Source: CAVQFO01 sp963711725 (GTDB taxonomy: Bacteria; Pseudomonadota; Gammaproteobacteria; Nitrococcales; Aquisalimonadaceae). From it: a stretch of DNA of 64,000 bases. The stretch lies in assembly GCA_963711725.1 (NCBI GenBank), contig CAVQFO010000023.1, positions 434,001-498,000 on the forward strand, in the 5' to 3' direction. The notes beneath the pieces are model-generated. The model was given only the letters and a program-made list of their open reading frames with translations, had not been told where the DNA came from and did not search any database. A program made the translations under genes and the position numbers. Of this stretch, positions 8,141 to 18,275 are shown piece by piece (the first letter of the stretch is position 1; each line of letters starts with the position of its first letter).

Positions 8141-8887
8141 TTGGACGACGAACAACTCCTTCGATACAGCCGTCACATCATGCTCCCTCAGGTGGACCTG
8201 GAGGGCCAGCAACGGCTGTTTGAGTCCCATGTGTTGATCATTGGCCTCGGCGGCCTGGGCGCGCCGGTGGCGCTCTATCTTGCGGCGGCCGGCGTGGGTC
8301 GGCTGACTCTGGCGGACGGCGATGTCGTGGACCTCACCAATCTGCAACGCCAGGTCATCCACGGGCAAGCCGACATCGGCAGAGCCAAGGTCTCCTCGGC
8401 GGCGAAACACCTGCGCGATATCAACCCGGAAGTCCGCATCGACGAAGTTAACCGGCGTTTGACAGCCGAAGACCTCGCCGCGTTGGTGCCAACGGTGGAC
8501 GTCGTGGTGGACGGTTCGGACAACTTCGCCACACGGTTCTCCGTCAACCGGGCCTGCGTCGAGGGCAGCAAGCCGCTGGTCTCGGGGGCGGTCATCCGGA
8601 TGGAGGGCCAGCTGGCGGTATTTCGCGCCGATCAAGATGACGCGCCCTGTTACCGGTGCATCTTCCCGGAGGCCGGTGAAACGGAGGAGCGGTGCGCGGA
8701 AACCGGAGTTCTTGCGCCGCTTCCGGGCGTCATCGGCAGCCTTCAGGCCGTGGAGACCCTCAAGATTCTTCTGGGCCAAGGCGCCAAGGGCAACCGGCTC
8801 CAACTCTATAACGCCGCCAGCGGCGATTGGCGGACTCTTGCCCTGCGCCGGGACCCCGCCTGCCCTGTCTGCGGGACATCCCAGTAG
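8141..8887 (+). CDS. moeB: MoeB/ThiF-family adenylyltransferase
   Basis: E1-like enzyme that adenylates the C-terminal glycine of MoaD (molybdopterin synthesis) or ThiS (thiazole synthesis). The nucleotide loop is GLGGLGAP, followed by LADGDVVDLTNLQRQVIH. Four cysteines in CYRC and CPVC bind zinc, and a further Cys lies in EERCAETG. The TTG at 8141 is preferred because the protein then starts at DDEQLLRYSRHIML, exactly where the family starts, and has 248 residues (E. coli MoeB has 249). A TTG at 8060 would add an Arg-rich, unconserved 27 residues. Neither start has a strong ribosome site. The MoeB or ThiF partner is not in the window. Confidence 0.85.
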   Translation: MDDEQLLRYSRHIMLPQVDLEGQQRLFESHVLIIGLGGLGAPVALYLAAAGVGRLTLADGDVVDLTNLQRQVIHGQADIGRAKVSSAAKHLRDINPEVRIDEVNRRLTAEDLAALVPTVDVVVDGSDNFATRFSVNRACVEGSKPLVSGAVIRMEGQLAVFRADQDDAPCYRCIFPEAGETEERCAETGVLAPLPGVIGSLQAVETLKILLGQGAKGNRLQLYNAASGDWRTLALRRDPACPVCGTSQ

Positions 8888-8889
8888 AA

Positions 8890-8916
8890 AAAGCCCCGGC
8901 CAGGTGCCGGGGCTTT
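8890..8916. terminator. Bidirectional terminator between convergent moeB and esterase gene
   Basis: A perfect 11-bp stem (AAAGCCCCGGC / GCCGGGGCTTT) with a 5-nt loop starts 2 bp after the moeB stop. A and T runs flank both sides, so it can serve moeB (plus) and the esterase gene (minus). Confidence 0.85.
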
Positions 8917-8938
8917 CAACTCGATCAGGTCCTTGCCG

Positions 8939-10441
<1,503 letters not shown>

Positions 10442-10580
10442 CGATTTACTCCTCCTTTTTCGGGTGCAAGCCCGGAATGGCACGGCTTCCTGCCGGCCGT
10501 CCCGAAACGCCAAATGCCTTGGCACACCCTGTTCTTTCTTGCTTTGCGATAGCCGACCGAGCGGTCGACCCATAGGGCAG

Positions 10581-10600
10581 TGACTGATTCGTCAGTCAAC
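10581..10600 (-). promoter_or_regulatory. Palindrome overlapping a -35-like box upstream of the first esterase gene
   Basis: TGACTGA-TTCG-TCAGTCA (10581-10598) is a perfect 7+7 palindrome about 150 bp before the start codon at 10441. Read on the minus strand it begins with TTGACT, a good -35 hexamer, so a repressor bound here could block transcription. A weaker downstream box (CCTATG after 17 bp) is the only -10 candidate. Confidence 0.45.
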
Positions 10601-10841
10601 TCCCTACTTAATACAGCCTAGCTGACTGAATTCATATTGCAAATGGATCAGAGAACAAGGGGGACTGGCGTCGGCTCGCCAATAGGCGGTCAGGCTCGAT
10701 CGGGCGGACGTCGTCACCGCGCCGGAAGCCATTGCCCGCTTCCCCCACGACAACCTTCATTACCGTCGGGGACACCGGCCGTGACAGGCGCTGCGCTGCT
10801 GTGCCGTCTGCCCCCAACGGCTTGTCGTTCGCCCAATAAGA
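10601..10841. other. Intergenic stretch between the two esterase genes, no gene seen
   Basis: Beyond the palindrome and promoter region of the first esterase gene, I see no coding frame with recognisable content. A second TGACTGA half-site occurs at about 10623. The stretch ends at the terminator of the upstream esterase gene. Confidence 0.4.
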
Positions 10842-10876
10842 AAAAGGCGGGCCGACAAGCAGTCGGCCCGCCTTTT
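10842..10876 (-). terminator. Intrinsic terminator after the second esterase gene
   Basis: A perfect 15-bp stem (AAAAGGCGGGCCGAC / GTCGGCCCGCCTTTT) with a 5-nt loop lies 31 bp after the gene's stop. The minus strand continues with TTTTTCTTATT. Confidence 0.9.
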
Positions 10877-10907
10877 GGCGTTCAACAATTCGCGTTAACC
10901 AACCCGA

Positions 10908-12179
10908 TCAGTTGCAGGAGGACACCACCGTGTAGTAACCGGTGCTGGTTTCCTTCAGAGTGGTCTGGGTGCTGTCGCCCTGGCCCATGTAGGCGTACGA
11001 ACCGTTGGCATAGTACGGGTTGTACGGGTTGGAGCCGTAGGAGATGGCACGACCGGCCTGCTCGTGGTGCAGGTTGGTATCGGTGCCGCAGTAGGGACCG
11101 GTACCGCCCGAGCTGCTGCTGGACGAAGAGCTGCTGGAAGTGGAGCTGCTGGTGGTCGAGCTGCTGCTCGAGGAGCTGCTGCTGGAAGAACCACCGGCGG
11201 CGGCAACGATGCCCCAGAAACGGCCCGTGTAGTAGGAGGAGCAGATACCCTGGCTCAGGATATAGGCACCGGCGGTACCGCACTGGTCATCGGCACTACC
11301 CGGATCCACGGCGGTACCGTGACCCATGCCGGGGATGATGTAGGTCTCGACACGGGCGTTGCCGTTGCTGTCCTCGTAGACCTTGTGCGTCGCACCGCTG
11401 ACCGTGTTGCTCACGTCGGCAGTCTGATCAACGCCGTTGACGTTGGTCCACTGCTTCATGTCTTCGGTGGCGTTGCTGGGGTCGACCGTGTAGTCGGAGT
11501 CACCGTGCCAGATGGAAACCTTCGGCCAGGTTCCGGAGTAGTTGCTGGCACCGCGCACCAGATCACCCCAGGCCGAAGGAGTCTTGCTCACACCCGGGCT
11601 CATGCAGGTGAAGGCATTGGTCATGCTGGTGGCGCACTTGTACGGGCCGCCGGACATCACGCCGCCACCGGAGAACACGTCCGGATAGGTGGCCAGCATC
11701 ACCGGGGTCATGTAACCGCCGGCCGACAGGCCGGTGACGAACACCCGGCTGGAGTCGATGCTGTAGTGGGACTTCATGTAGTCCACCATCTGCTTAATGG
11801 ACAGCGCCTCACCCTGACCGCGGCTGATGTCGCCGGTCTGGAACCAGTTGAAGCACTTGTTCTGGTTGTTGCTGCTGGTCGTTTCGGGGAAGACCACCGC
11901 AAAACCGTCCCGATCGGCGTATTTGGGCCAACCGGCGCCATCGGCGTACGCCTGGGCGGACTGGGTACAACCGTGCATGGCCACCACCAGCGGGGCGTTG
12001 CTCGGGAGGCTGCTGGGTACGTAGGTGTACATGTTCAGGGCGCCAGGGTTCGAACCGAAGCTGGAAACCTGGTGGATGGTAACCGCCTGGGCGGGACTGG
12101 CCGCCATCAGCGCCACGGCGCAAACAGCACCGGCAGACGCCTTGGCGACGCGACTCAGCGTCGTCGATAGAGCTCTCAT
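10908..12179 (-). CDS. Secreted esterase, PHB-depolymerase family, with polyserine linker
   Basis: Paralogue of the neighbouring esterase, 423 aa. It has a signal peptide (1-32), an alpha/beta-hydrolase domain (33-330) with Ser152 in GLSAGG, an Asp in HGDSDYTVD (227-233) and His287 in GMGHG, a linker of about 27 nearly pure serines (331-357), and a C-terminal module of about 60 residues starting at Cys364. The catalytic domains of the pair are nearly identical, but the Ig-like domain is missing here. Polyserine linkers are known from secreted polysaccharide-degrading enzymes of marine gammaproteobacteria. GGAGGAG precedes the ATG. The substrate is uncertain: PHB, or another polyester or plant ester. 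Confidence 0.86.
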   Translation of the reverse strand: MRALSTTLSRVAKASAGAVCAVALMAASPAQAVTIHQVSSFGSNPGALNMYTYVPSSLPSNAPLVVAMHGCTQSAQAYADGAGWPKYADRDGFAVVFPETTSSNNQNKCFNWFQTGDISRGQGEALSIKQMVDYMKSHYSIDSSRVFVTGLSAGGYMTPVMLATYPDVFSGGGVMSGGPYKCATSMTNAFTCMSPGVSKTPSAWGDLVRGASNYSGTWPKVSIWHGDSDYTVDPSNATEDMKQWTNVNGVDQTADVSNTVSGATHKVYEDSNGNARVETYIIPGMGHGTAVDPGSADDQCGTAGAYILSQGICSSYYTGRFWGIVAAAGGSSSSSSSSSSSTTSSSTSSSSSSSSSSGGTGPYCGTDTNLHHEQAGRAISYGSNPYNPYYANGSYAYMGQGDSTQTTLKETSTGYYTVVSSCN

Positions 12180-12382
12180 GGTTTCTCCTCCATTTCAACG
12201 CGGGGCCTTGTTATACGGCCTGACCCCTTCGTCGTTATCGGCGTTGAGGAGAGAAGAACTTCAGACACAGCTCCGCCTGGACACCTTATCCTGGTGTGCC
12301 ATCCGGGGCAGTCAGTGGGTTCTCCTCCTCTCGGCCGGATCTTTAGTTTTATGTTTGGCCGTGACTATTAACTTACTCAATG

Positions 12383-12398
12383 TGACTAGATAGTCAAC
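12383..12398 (-). promoter_or_regulatory. Palindrome overlapping a -35-like box upstream of the second esterase gene
   Basis: TGACTA-GA-TAGTCA (12383-12396) lies about 210 bp before the start codon. On the minus strand it overlaps TTGACT (12393-12398), with TAAGTT 16 bp further on as a possible -10. It uses the same outer half-sites, TGACT and AGTCA, as the palindrome in front of the other esterase gene, with 4 rather than 8 bp between them. Confidence 0.45.
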
Positions 12399-12474
12399 AT
12401 TTTAACCGACGATCCGACGAACGGCAGACATCGGTCGCTATTTCCCGAAACAATCAAGAATGCGAAGGGCGGGA

Positions 12475-13380
12475 TCAGTGCCTGGTGCGCGGCACCGTGG
12501 GGGAGTTGGCGCCGGCAAAGATGTGTTCAACATCCACGGCGTCGAAGCGATAGTATTCGCCGCAAAAGTCGCAGCGCACTTCCATACGTCCCTGCTCGCG
12601 CAGCACATCCTCGGCCTCGTCGCGACCCAACGAACGGATAACCGACGCCACGCGATCGCGCGAGCAGGTGCATTGAAAACGGTAGTTGACGGGCTCGAAC
12701 AAACGCACGTCCTCTTCGTGAAAGAGGCGACGGACGATTCTCGGCGCCTCCAGAGAGAGGAGTTCGTCGGAGGTTATGGTCTGGGCCAAGTGCTCGGCGC
12801 GGTTCCAGGCATCGTCGTCATCGGCGCCGCCGGGCAGGCGCTGCAGCAGCAGGCCGGCCGCACTCTCACCGTCCGCCGCAAGCCAAACGCGGGTGGGCAA
12901 CTGCTCGGAATCCCGGAAGTAGCGGTCCACGGCGCCGGCGAGATTCTCGGCATCGAGCTGCACGATCCCCTGGTAGCGCTCTTCGCGGTCTTCGGGATCG
13001 ATGGTGATGGCCAGATAACCGTCGCGACACAGCTCGTTGAGACTCATGCCGTCCGCCAACAGTGCGTCCTCGACGCGGGCGGTGGCCCGCAGTTGCCGGT
13101 CACTGGTGGCATTGGCCACAAGCAGCGACAGCGGCCCGCCGCCTTGGATTTGCAGACTCAGCAGGCCGTCGTATTTCAGGGTTGACGAGAGCAGTCCGGC
13201 GGCGGCCAGCGCCTCGCCGATGAGGTTGCGTACGGGCACGGCATAGTCGAGCCGACTGATCACCTGGCGATAACTCTCATCCAAGTGAATGATTTCGCCG
13301 CGCACGTCGGCGGCCTCGAATACGAAACGGGAAAGCCGGTCGGCGTAACTGGACATGATGGACGATTTCGCTGTGGACAT
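12475..13380 (-). CDS. hslO: Redox-regulated chaperone Hsp33
   Basis: Holdase chaperone of the cytoplasm that is activated when oxidation releases its zinc. The 301-aa product has the Hsp33 core and a C-terminal redox switch with CTC and CDFC (four cysteines, C-x-C and C-x2-C). The first ATG (13380) is used; an in-frame ATG at 13356 is also possible. The gene follows gatB by 39 bp on the same strand. It ends about 295 bp from the esterase start, and that gap holds the esterase promoter. Confidence 0.94.
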   Translation of the reverse strand: MSTAKSSIMSSYADRLSRFVFEAADVRGEIIHLDESYRQVISRLDYAVPVRNLIGEALAAAGLLSSTLKYDGLLSLQIQGGGPLSLLVANATSDRQLRATARVEDALLADGMSLNELCRDGYLAITIDPEDREERYQGIVQLDAENLAGAVDRYFRDSEQLPTRVWLAADGESAAGLLLQRLPGGADDDDAWNRAEHLAQTITSDELLSLEAPRIVRRLFHEEDVRLFEPVNYRFQCTCSRDRVASVIRSLGRDEAEDVLREQGRMEVRCDFCGEYYRFDAVDVEHIFAGANSPTVPRTRH

Positions 13381-13419
13381 GCCCGGCGGGAATCGCCGGG
13401 CATCGATGAAAGGTTAGAG

Positions 13420-14853
13420 TCAGGACAGTTTCTTCTTGAGAAGCTCATTAAGCTGCGCAGGATTCGCCTTCCCACGGGACGCTTTCATGACCTGCCCCAC
13501 GAAGAACCCAAGCAGCTTCTCCTTGCCGGCCTTGTACTGCTCCACCTGACCCGGGTTCGCGGCAATCACCTCGTCAATCATGGCCTCGATGGCGCCGGTG
13601 TCGGTCACCTGCTTGAGGCCGCGCTTGTCGATAATCTGGTCGGCGTCGCCCTCACCGTCCCACATGGCTTCGAAGACTTCCTTGGCGATCTTGCCGGAGA
13701 TGGTGTTGTCGGTGATCCGTTTCAGCATGCCGCCCAGCATTTCGGCGGTAACCGGGCTTTCGGTGATGTCCTGGCCGGATTTATTCAGGGCACCGGACAG
13801 TTCACCCATCACCCAATTGGCCGCCAGCTTCGCTTCGCCGTCCGCATGGCTGACCACGGACTCGTAGTAGTCCGCCATCTCCCGGGTAGCCGTCAGCACG
13901 CCCGCGTCGTAACTGCTCAGCCCGTATTCCGCCACAAACCGCTCACGCTTGGCGTCGGGCAGTTCGGGCAGTGTCTCGCGCACCGCTTCCACAAAGGCAG
14001 GTTCAACCTCCAGCGGCAGCAGATCAGGATCCGGGAAGTAGCGGTAGTCGTTCGCCTCCTCCTTGGTGCGCATGGACCGGGTTTCGTTCTTGGCCGCATC
14101 GTACAGGCGCGTTTCCTGCACGACTTCGCCGCCGCCCTCGATCACGTCGATCTGGCGCTCGATCTCAAAGTTGATCGCGCGTTCCACAAACCGGAAAGAG
14201 TTCAGGTTCTTGAGTTCGGCGCGGGTGCCAAATTTTTCCTGGCCCTTGGGCCGGATCGAGACGTTGGCATCGCAGCGGAAGGAACCCTCCTGCATGTTGC
14301 CGTCGCAGATCTCCAGATAACGGACCAGGCTGTGGATCTTCTTCATGTACGCCACGGCCTCCTTGGCCGAACGCATGTCCGGCTCGGAGACGATTTCCAG
14401 CAAGGGGGTACCGGCGCGGTTGAGATCGATGCCGGACATGCCCTGGAAATCCTCGTGCAGAGACTTGCCCGCGTCCTCTTCCAGGTGAGCGCGGGTCACG
14501 CCGATACGCTTGCGCTCCCCGTCTTCCAGCTCAATATAGAGCTCGCCGGTGTGGACGATGGGAAGCTCGTACTGACTGATTTGGTAGCCCTTGGGCAGAT
14601 CCGGATAGAAGTAGTTCTTACGGGCGAACACCGAATAGGGTGCGATCTGGCAGTTGGTTGCCAGGCCGAACTTCACCGCCATCCGCACCGCTTCCGCATT
14701 GAGCACCGGCAGCACGCCGGGCAGCCCCAGATCGACAGCGCAGGCCTGGGTGTTGGGCGCGGCACCATAGGCCGTGGAGGCCCCCGAAAAGATCTTGCTG
14801 CGAGTGGCGAGCTGGGCGTGGATCTCCAGCCCGATGACGACTTCCCATTCCAT
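13420..14853 (-). CDS. gatB: Aspartyl/glutamyl-tRNA amidotransferase subunit B
   Basis: Binds misacylated Asp-tRNA(Asn) or Glu-tRNA(Gln) and phosphorylates it during transamidation by GatCAB. The 477-aa product starts MEWEVVIGLEIHAQL, contains NRAGTPLLEIVSEPD, GSFRCDANVS and DYRYFPDPDLLP, and ends with the helical/YqeY-like tail (IDEVIAANPGQVEQYKAGKEKLLGFFVGQVMK), all standard for GatB. AGGA stands before the ATG. Its place in the order gatC-gatA-gatB implies one operon, although a REP-like inverted pair separates gatA from gatB. Confidence 0.97.
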   Translation of the reverse strand: MEWEVVIGLEIHAQLATRSKIFSGASTAYGAAPNTQACAVDLGLPGVLPVLNAEAVRMAVKFGLATNCQIAPYSVFARKNYFYPDLPKGYQISQYELPIVHTGELYIELEDGERKRIGVTRAHLEEDAGKSLHEDFQGMSGIDLNRAGTPLLEIVSEPDMRSAKEAVAYMKKIHSLVRYLEICDGNMQEGSFRCDANVSIRPKGQEKFGTRAELKNLNSFRFVERAINFEIERQIDVIEGGGEVVQETRLYDAAKNETRSMRTKEEANDYRYFPDPDLLPLEVEPAFVEAVRETLPELPDAKRERFVAEYGLSSYDAGVLTATREMADYYESVVSHADGEAKLAANWVMGELSGALNKSGQDITESPVTAEMLGGMLKRITDNTISGKIAKEVFEAMWDGEGDADQIIDKRGLKQVTDTGAIEAMIDEVIAANPGQVEQYKAGKEKLLGFFVGQVMKASRGKANPAQLNELLKKKLS

Positions 14854-14899
14854 ATGCTGTTCCTAGAACCTAGGTCGTTGATCTGGATATCTGTTGGCG

Positions 14900-14965
14900 T
14901 TCGCGGCGATGAGCGCCGCTCCTACACAAGATCAACCCCGTAGGAGCGGCGCTCATCGCCGCGAA
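14900..14965. repeat. REP-type inverted pair between gatA and gatB
   Basis: Two perfect 26-bp inverted arms (14900-14925 and 14940-14965) flank a 14-nt loop. Each outer arm contains GTAGGAGCGGCGCTCATCGC, resembling the GTAGGAGCGGC core of REP elements known from Pseudomonas and relatives. Such REP doublets are mobilised by RAYT transposases; none is in the window. In RNA it would form a very stable hairpin inside the gat transcript. Confidence 0.85.
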
Positions 14966-14987
14966 TCGTTGTCGAATTAGCCGACGC

Positions 14988-16445
14988 TCAGAACCCCTCC
15001 GGCGCGCGCTCGTGCCAATCGGTCGCCTGCTGGTACTTGTGGGCGGCGTTGAGCAGGCGCGCTTCCTGGAAGTAGTTGCCGATCAGCTGCACGCCCACCG
15101 GCAGCCCGTTCGCGAAGCCGGCGGGAACCGACATGGCCGGCAGGCCCGCCAGGTTCACGGCAATCGTGTAGATGTCCGAGAGGTACATCTTGAGCGGATC
15201 GTTCGAGCGCTCACCCAGTTTGAACGCCGTCGTCGGCGACGTGGGCCCGAGAATCAGGTCCACTTCCTCAAAGGCCTGCTGGAAGTCGTCGCGGATCAGA
15301 CGGCGCGCCTTCTGAGCCTTCAGGTAATAAGCGTCGTAGTAGCCGGCGGACAACGCATAGGTGCCGACCATGATCCGGCGCTTCACCTCGGGGCCAAACC
15401 CCTCGCCGCGGGAGCGCTTGTACATATCCTCCAGATCCTTGGGATCGTCGCAGCGGTAGCCGAAGCGCACGCCGTCGAACCGCGACAGATTGGAGGAACA
15501 CTCGGCCGGGGCGATCACGTAGTACGCCGGCACAGCCAGATCCGTATGGGCAAGAGAGACCTCCTTGATCTCGGCGCCCAGCTCACGGAACTGCTCGATC
15601 GCAGCGTCGATCACCTTGGCGACCTCCGGATCCAGGCCCTCGCCGAAATATTCCTTGGGCAAACCGATTCGAAGACCCTTGATGGACTCGCCCAGGGTCT
15701 CCGCATAGTGCGGCACCACTTGGTCCACGCTGGTGGAATCCCGCTCGTCGAAACCGGCCATGGCCTCCAGCAGCACCGCAAGATCCTGGGCCGAACGCGC
15801 CATGGGCCCACCCTGATCAAGGCTGGAGGCAAAGGCGATCATGCCGTACCGCGAGACCCGCCCGTAGGTGGGTTTGAGACCACTGATGCCGCACAGCGCC
15901 GCGGGCTGACGGATGGAGCCGCCGGTATCGGTGCCCGTGGCGAGCGGAGCCAACCGGGCCGCCACCGCCGAAGCGGAGCCGCCCGAGGATCCCCCCGGAA
16001 CGGTTCCGGTATTCCAGGGATTGCGGACCGGGCCGTAGAAACTGGTTTCATTGGAGGAGCCCATGGCGAACTCGTCCATATTGGCCTTGCCCAGGCAAAC
16101 GGCGCCCGCCGCGCGCAGGCGCTCGACCACCGTGGCATCGTAGGGGGCGACGAAGTTGTCCAGCATGCGGGAGCCGCAACTGGTGCGCACGCCACGGGTG
16201 CAAAAGATATCCTTGTGGATCAGCGGCACGCCCAGCAAGGGACCCGAGTCCCCTTCCGCCAACCGCGCGTCGGCGGCCTGGGCATCACGCAGGGCTTCGT
16301 CGGCGGTCACCGTCACCAGGGCATTGAGATCGCCGTTGTGGCGTTCGATTCGCTCGATGAACGCCTTGGTCAGCTCCACGCTGGAATACTCTCCGGCGCG
16401 CAGCGCGGCGGCCAGTTCTGCGGCAGTCTTTGTGTGTATGCTCAC
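14988..16445 (-). CDS. gatA: Aspartyl/glutamyl-tRNA amidotransferase subunit A
   Basis: Glutaminase/amidase subunit of GatCAB that releases ammonia from glutamine. The 485-aa product belongs to the amidase-signature family: the catalytic Lys is in LLGVPLIHKD, and the Ser-cisSer pair lies in the glycine/serine stretch VPGGSSGGSASAVAA followed by TGTDTGGSIRQPA. The start is GTG (16443-16445), which gives the usual MSIHTKTAAEL beginning. It lies 30 bp after gatC. Confidence 0.97.
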   Translation of the reverse strand: MSIHTKTAAELAAALRAGEYSSVELTKAFIERIERHNGDLNALVTVTADEALRDAQAADARLAEGDSGPLLGVPLIHKDIFCTRGVRTSCGSRMLDNFVAPYDATVVERLRAAGAVCLGKANMDEFAMGSSNETSFYGPVRNPWNTGTVPGGSSGGSASAVAARLAPLATGTDTGGSIRQPAALCGISGLKPTYGRVSRYGMIAFASSLDQGGPMARSAQDLAVLLEAMAGFDERDSTSVDQVVPHYAETLGESIKGLRIGLPKEYFGEGLDPEVAKVIDAAIEQFRELGAEIKEVSLAHTDLAVPAYYVIAPAECSSNLSRFDGVRFGYRCDDPKDLEDMYKRSRGEGFGPEVKRRIMVGTYALSAGYYDAYYLKAQKARRLIRDDFQQAFEEVDLILGPTSPTTAFKLGERSNDPLKMYLSDIYTIAVNLAGLPAMSVPAGFANGLPVGVQLIGNYFQEARLLNAAHKYQQATDWHERAPEGF

Positions 16446-16475
16446 GTGTTACGCTCAATCGGTCCGTGACTAGGA

Positions 16476-16763
16476 TTATTCGATAACGCGGGGGACCAGG
16501 TAGAGCCCGGCCTCCACGGAAGGCGCGATCTTCTGGAACTGTTCGCGTTGATCGGTTTCGGTCACCGCATCGGGGCGCAGGCGCTGCTTCATCTCCAGCG
16601 GATGGGCCAGCGGTTCCACGGAAGCGGTGTCCTCCGAATTCATCTTTTCGACGAATGCGAGAATGTCCGAGAGGTTTTTGGCATACTCGGGAATATCGTT
16701 CTCGTCGATGGATAGCCGCGCGAGGTGAGCAATCTGTCGGACGTCCGAGGGCCCAAGCGACAT
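16476..16763 (-). CDS. gatC: Aspartyl/glutamyl-tRNA amidotransferase subunit C
   Basis: Small subunit that stabilises GatA and GatB. The 95-aa product starts MSLGPSDVRQIAHLARLSI and contains SDILAFVEKMN and VEPLAHPLEMKQRLRPDAV, typical of GatC. The ATG at 16763 has GGAG upstream; a longer frame to 16949 is not conserved. It is the first gene of the gatCAB operon and is divergent from mreB, from which it is separated by 115 bp that must hold both promoters. Confidence 0.95.
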   Translation of the reverse strand: MSLGPSDVRQIAHLARLSIDENDIPEYAKNLSDILAFVEKMNSEDTASVEPLAHPLEMKQRLRPDAVTETDQREQFQKIAPSVEAGLYLVPRVIE

Positions 16764-16878
16764 AGTCTGGCTCCAGTCCAGCCGATAATGAGAAGCGGTA
16801 GAAAATACCACACAAACCCGCTTGCCCAAACCCCCACCCGTTGTTAGATTAACGGCCTTTCCAAGCAGGTAGATCATA

Positions 16879-17922
16879 ATGTTCAAGGGTATTCGCGGCC
16901 TCTTTTCCAACGACCTGTCCATTGATCTGGGCACCGCCAATACACTCATCTACTCCCGGGGCCAGGGGATCGTGTTGAACGAACCCTCGGTGGTAGCTAT
17001 CCGGCAGGACCGTGACGGCGGCAACAAGACCATCGCCGCAGTGGGCGCCGAGGCGAAGAGCATGTTGGGCCGCACACCCGGCAACATCCGCGCCATCCGG
17101 CCGCTGAAAGACGGCGTGATCGCCGATTTCACGGTCACGGAAAAGATGCTGCAACACTTTATTAAGAAGGTGCACGAGGCGCGATTCTTCAAGCCGAGCC
17201 CTCGCGTGCTGGTCTGCGTTCCCTGCGGATCCACTCAGGTTGAGCGGCGCGCCATCCGCGAGTCCGCGCTGGGTGCCGGGGCGCGCGAAGTTTACCTGAT
17301 CGAGGAGCCGCGCGCGGCGGCCATTGGCGCCAACATGCCCGTGGACGAGGCCCGGGGCTCCATGGTGCTGGATATCGGCGGCGGAACTTCCGAAGTGGCG
17401 GTGCTGTCTCTCAACGGTATCGTCTACTCCGCGTCGGTACGCATCGGCGGCGACCGTTTCGACGAAGCGATCATCAACTATGTGCGCCGCAACTACGGCA
17501 TTCTGGTGGGCGAAGCCACAGCCGAGCGGGTCAAGCACGAAATCGGCACGGCCTTCCCCGGCACCGAGGTGCGGGAGATTGAGGTCAAGGGCCGCAATCT
17601 GGCCCAGGGCGTGCCGCGCAGCTTCACGCTGAACAGCAACGAGATCCTGGAAGCCCTGCAGGAGCCCCTGTCCGGCATCGTCGGCGCGGTGAAGACGGCG
17701 CTGGAGCAGACGCCTCCGGAACTGGGCGCCGACGTGGCCGAGCGCGGCATTGTTCTCACCGGTGGCGGTGCCCTGCTGCGGAACCTGGATCGGCTGATCA
17801 TGGAAGAAACGGGCCTGCCGGTTGTGGTGGCAGACGATCCGCTGACCTGCGTCGCCCGTGGAGGCGGCCGCGCGCTGGAGTTGATGGACGAACAAGGGCT
17901 GGACCTTTTCACTATCGAATAA
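16879..17922 (+). CDS. mreB: Rod-shape determining actin homologue MreB
   Basis: Forms membrane-bound filaments that guide lateral cell-wall synthesis. The 347-aa product has actin-fold phosphate motifs DLGTANTLIY and DIGGGTSEVAV, the connecting EEPRAAAIG and the adenosine loop LTGGGALLRNLD. MreB appears to be followed by mreC after a gap of about 350 bp, so mreB may have its own transcript end even though mreC and mreD belong to the same block. Confidence 0.98.
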   Translation: MFKGIRGLFSNDLSIDLGTANTLIYSRGQGIVLNEPSVVAIRQDRDGGNKTIAAVGAEAKSMLGRTPGNIRAIRPLKDGVIADFTVTEKMLQHFIKKVHEARFFKPSPRVLVCVPCGSTQVERRAIRESALGAGAREVYLIEEPRAAAIGANMPVDEARGSMVLDIGGGTSEVAVLSLNGIVYSASVRIGGDRFDEAIINYVRRNYGILVGEATAERVKHEIGTAFPGTEVREIEVKGRNLAQGVPRSFTLNSNEILEALQEPLSGIVGAVKTALEQTPPELGADVAERGIVLTGGGALLRNLDRLIMEETGLPVVVADDPLTCVARGGGRALELMDEQGLDLFTIE

Positions 17923-18275
17923 GTGCGCCAAGTCGCAATTCGCGCCTACTCCGCCTTGCGTTCACGCGCGCGGGGCGGATAATCAAACGCCATGACAACC
18001 GGCCGGAAGAGCCGGTTAGAAGTCGGCGGCTTCCAGCCTTCTCATTGATCTCGGCAGGCCTCAGCACCCGGGAGCCACCGCGGCAAGATGGAACAAGCAA
18101 GGGCCATTAAGCCCGGCTGAAGGACAACCTGGAAGACGTCGTCTGCGGAATTGCGGCTGCCTGGCGGGAGTTATTCCGTCGGAGCGCTTCGGAATCCAAG
18201 ACCTCACAATACTGATGAGAAGGTTGGCCCCCGACAACCGGGCCGACGAAATCATGCGAAAAGCCGGGGAAGGTC
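17923..18275 (+). other. 353-bp mreB-mreC spacer / mreC leader
   Basis: No gene is recognisable here. Near 17997-18017 the arms AACCGGC / GCCGGTT form a 7-bp hairpin with a 7-nt loop, followed by a second small GAAG/CTTC hairpin. Neither is followed by a T run, so this may be a structured leader rather than a terminator. The spacer ends with GGGGAAGG just ahead of the proposed ATT start of mreC. Confidence 0.4.

Noticed and set aside
11105..11190. Simple-sequence repeat (polyserine codons) as a microsatellite or phase-variable tract
   Set aside because: The serine codons are mixed (AGC, TCG, TCC, AGT), so it is a protein linker and not a uniform DNA repeat.
17997..18017. Hairpin after mreB as an intrinsic terminator
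   Set aside because: No T run follows it, so termination cannot be supported.
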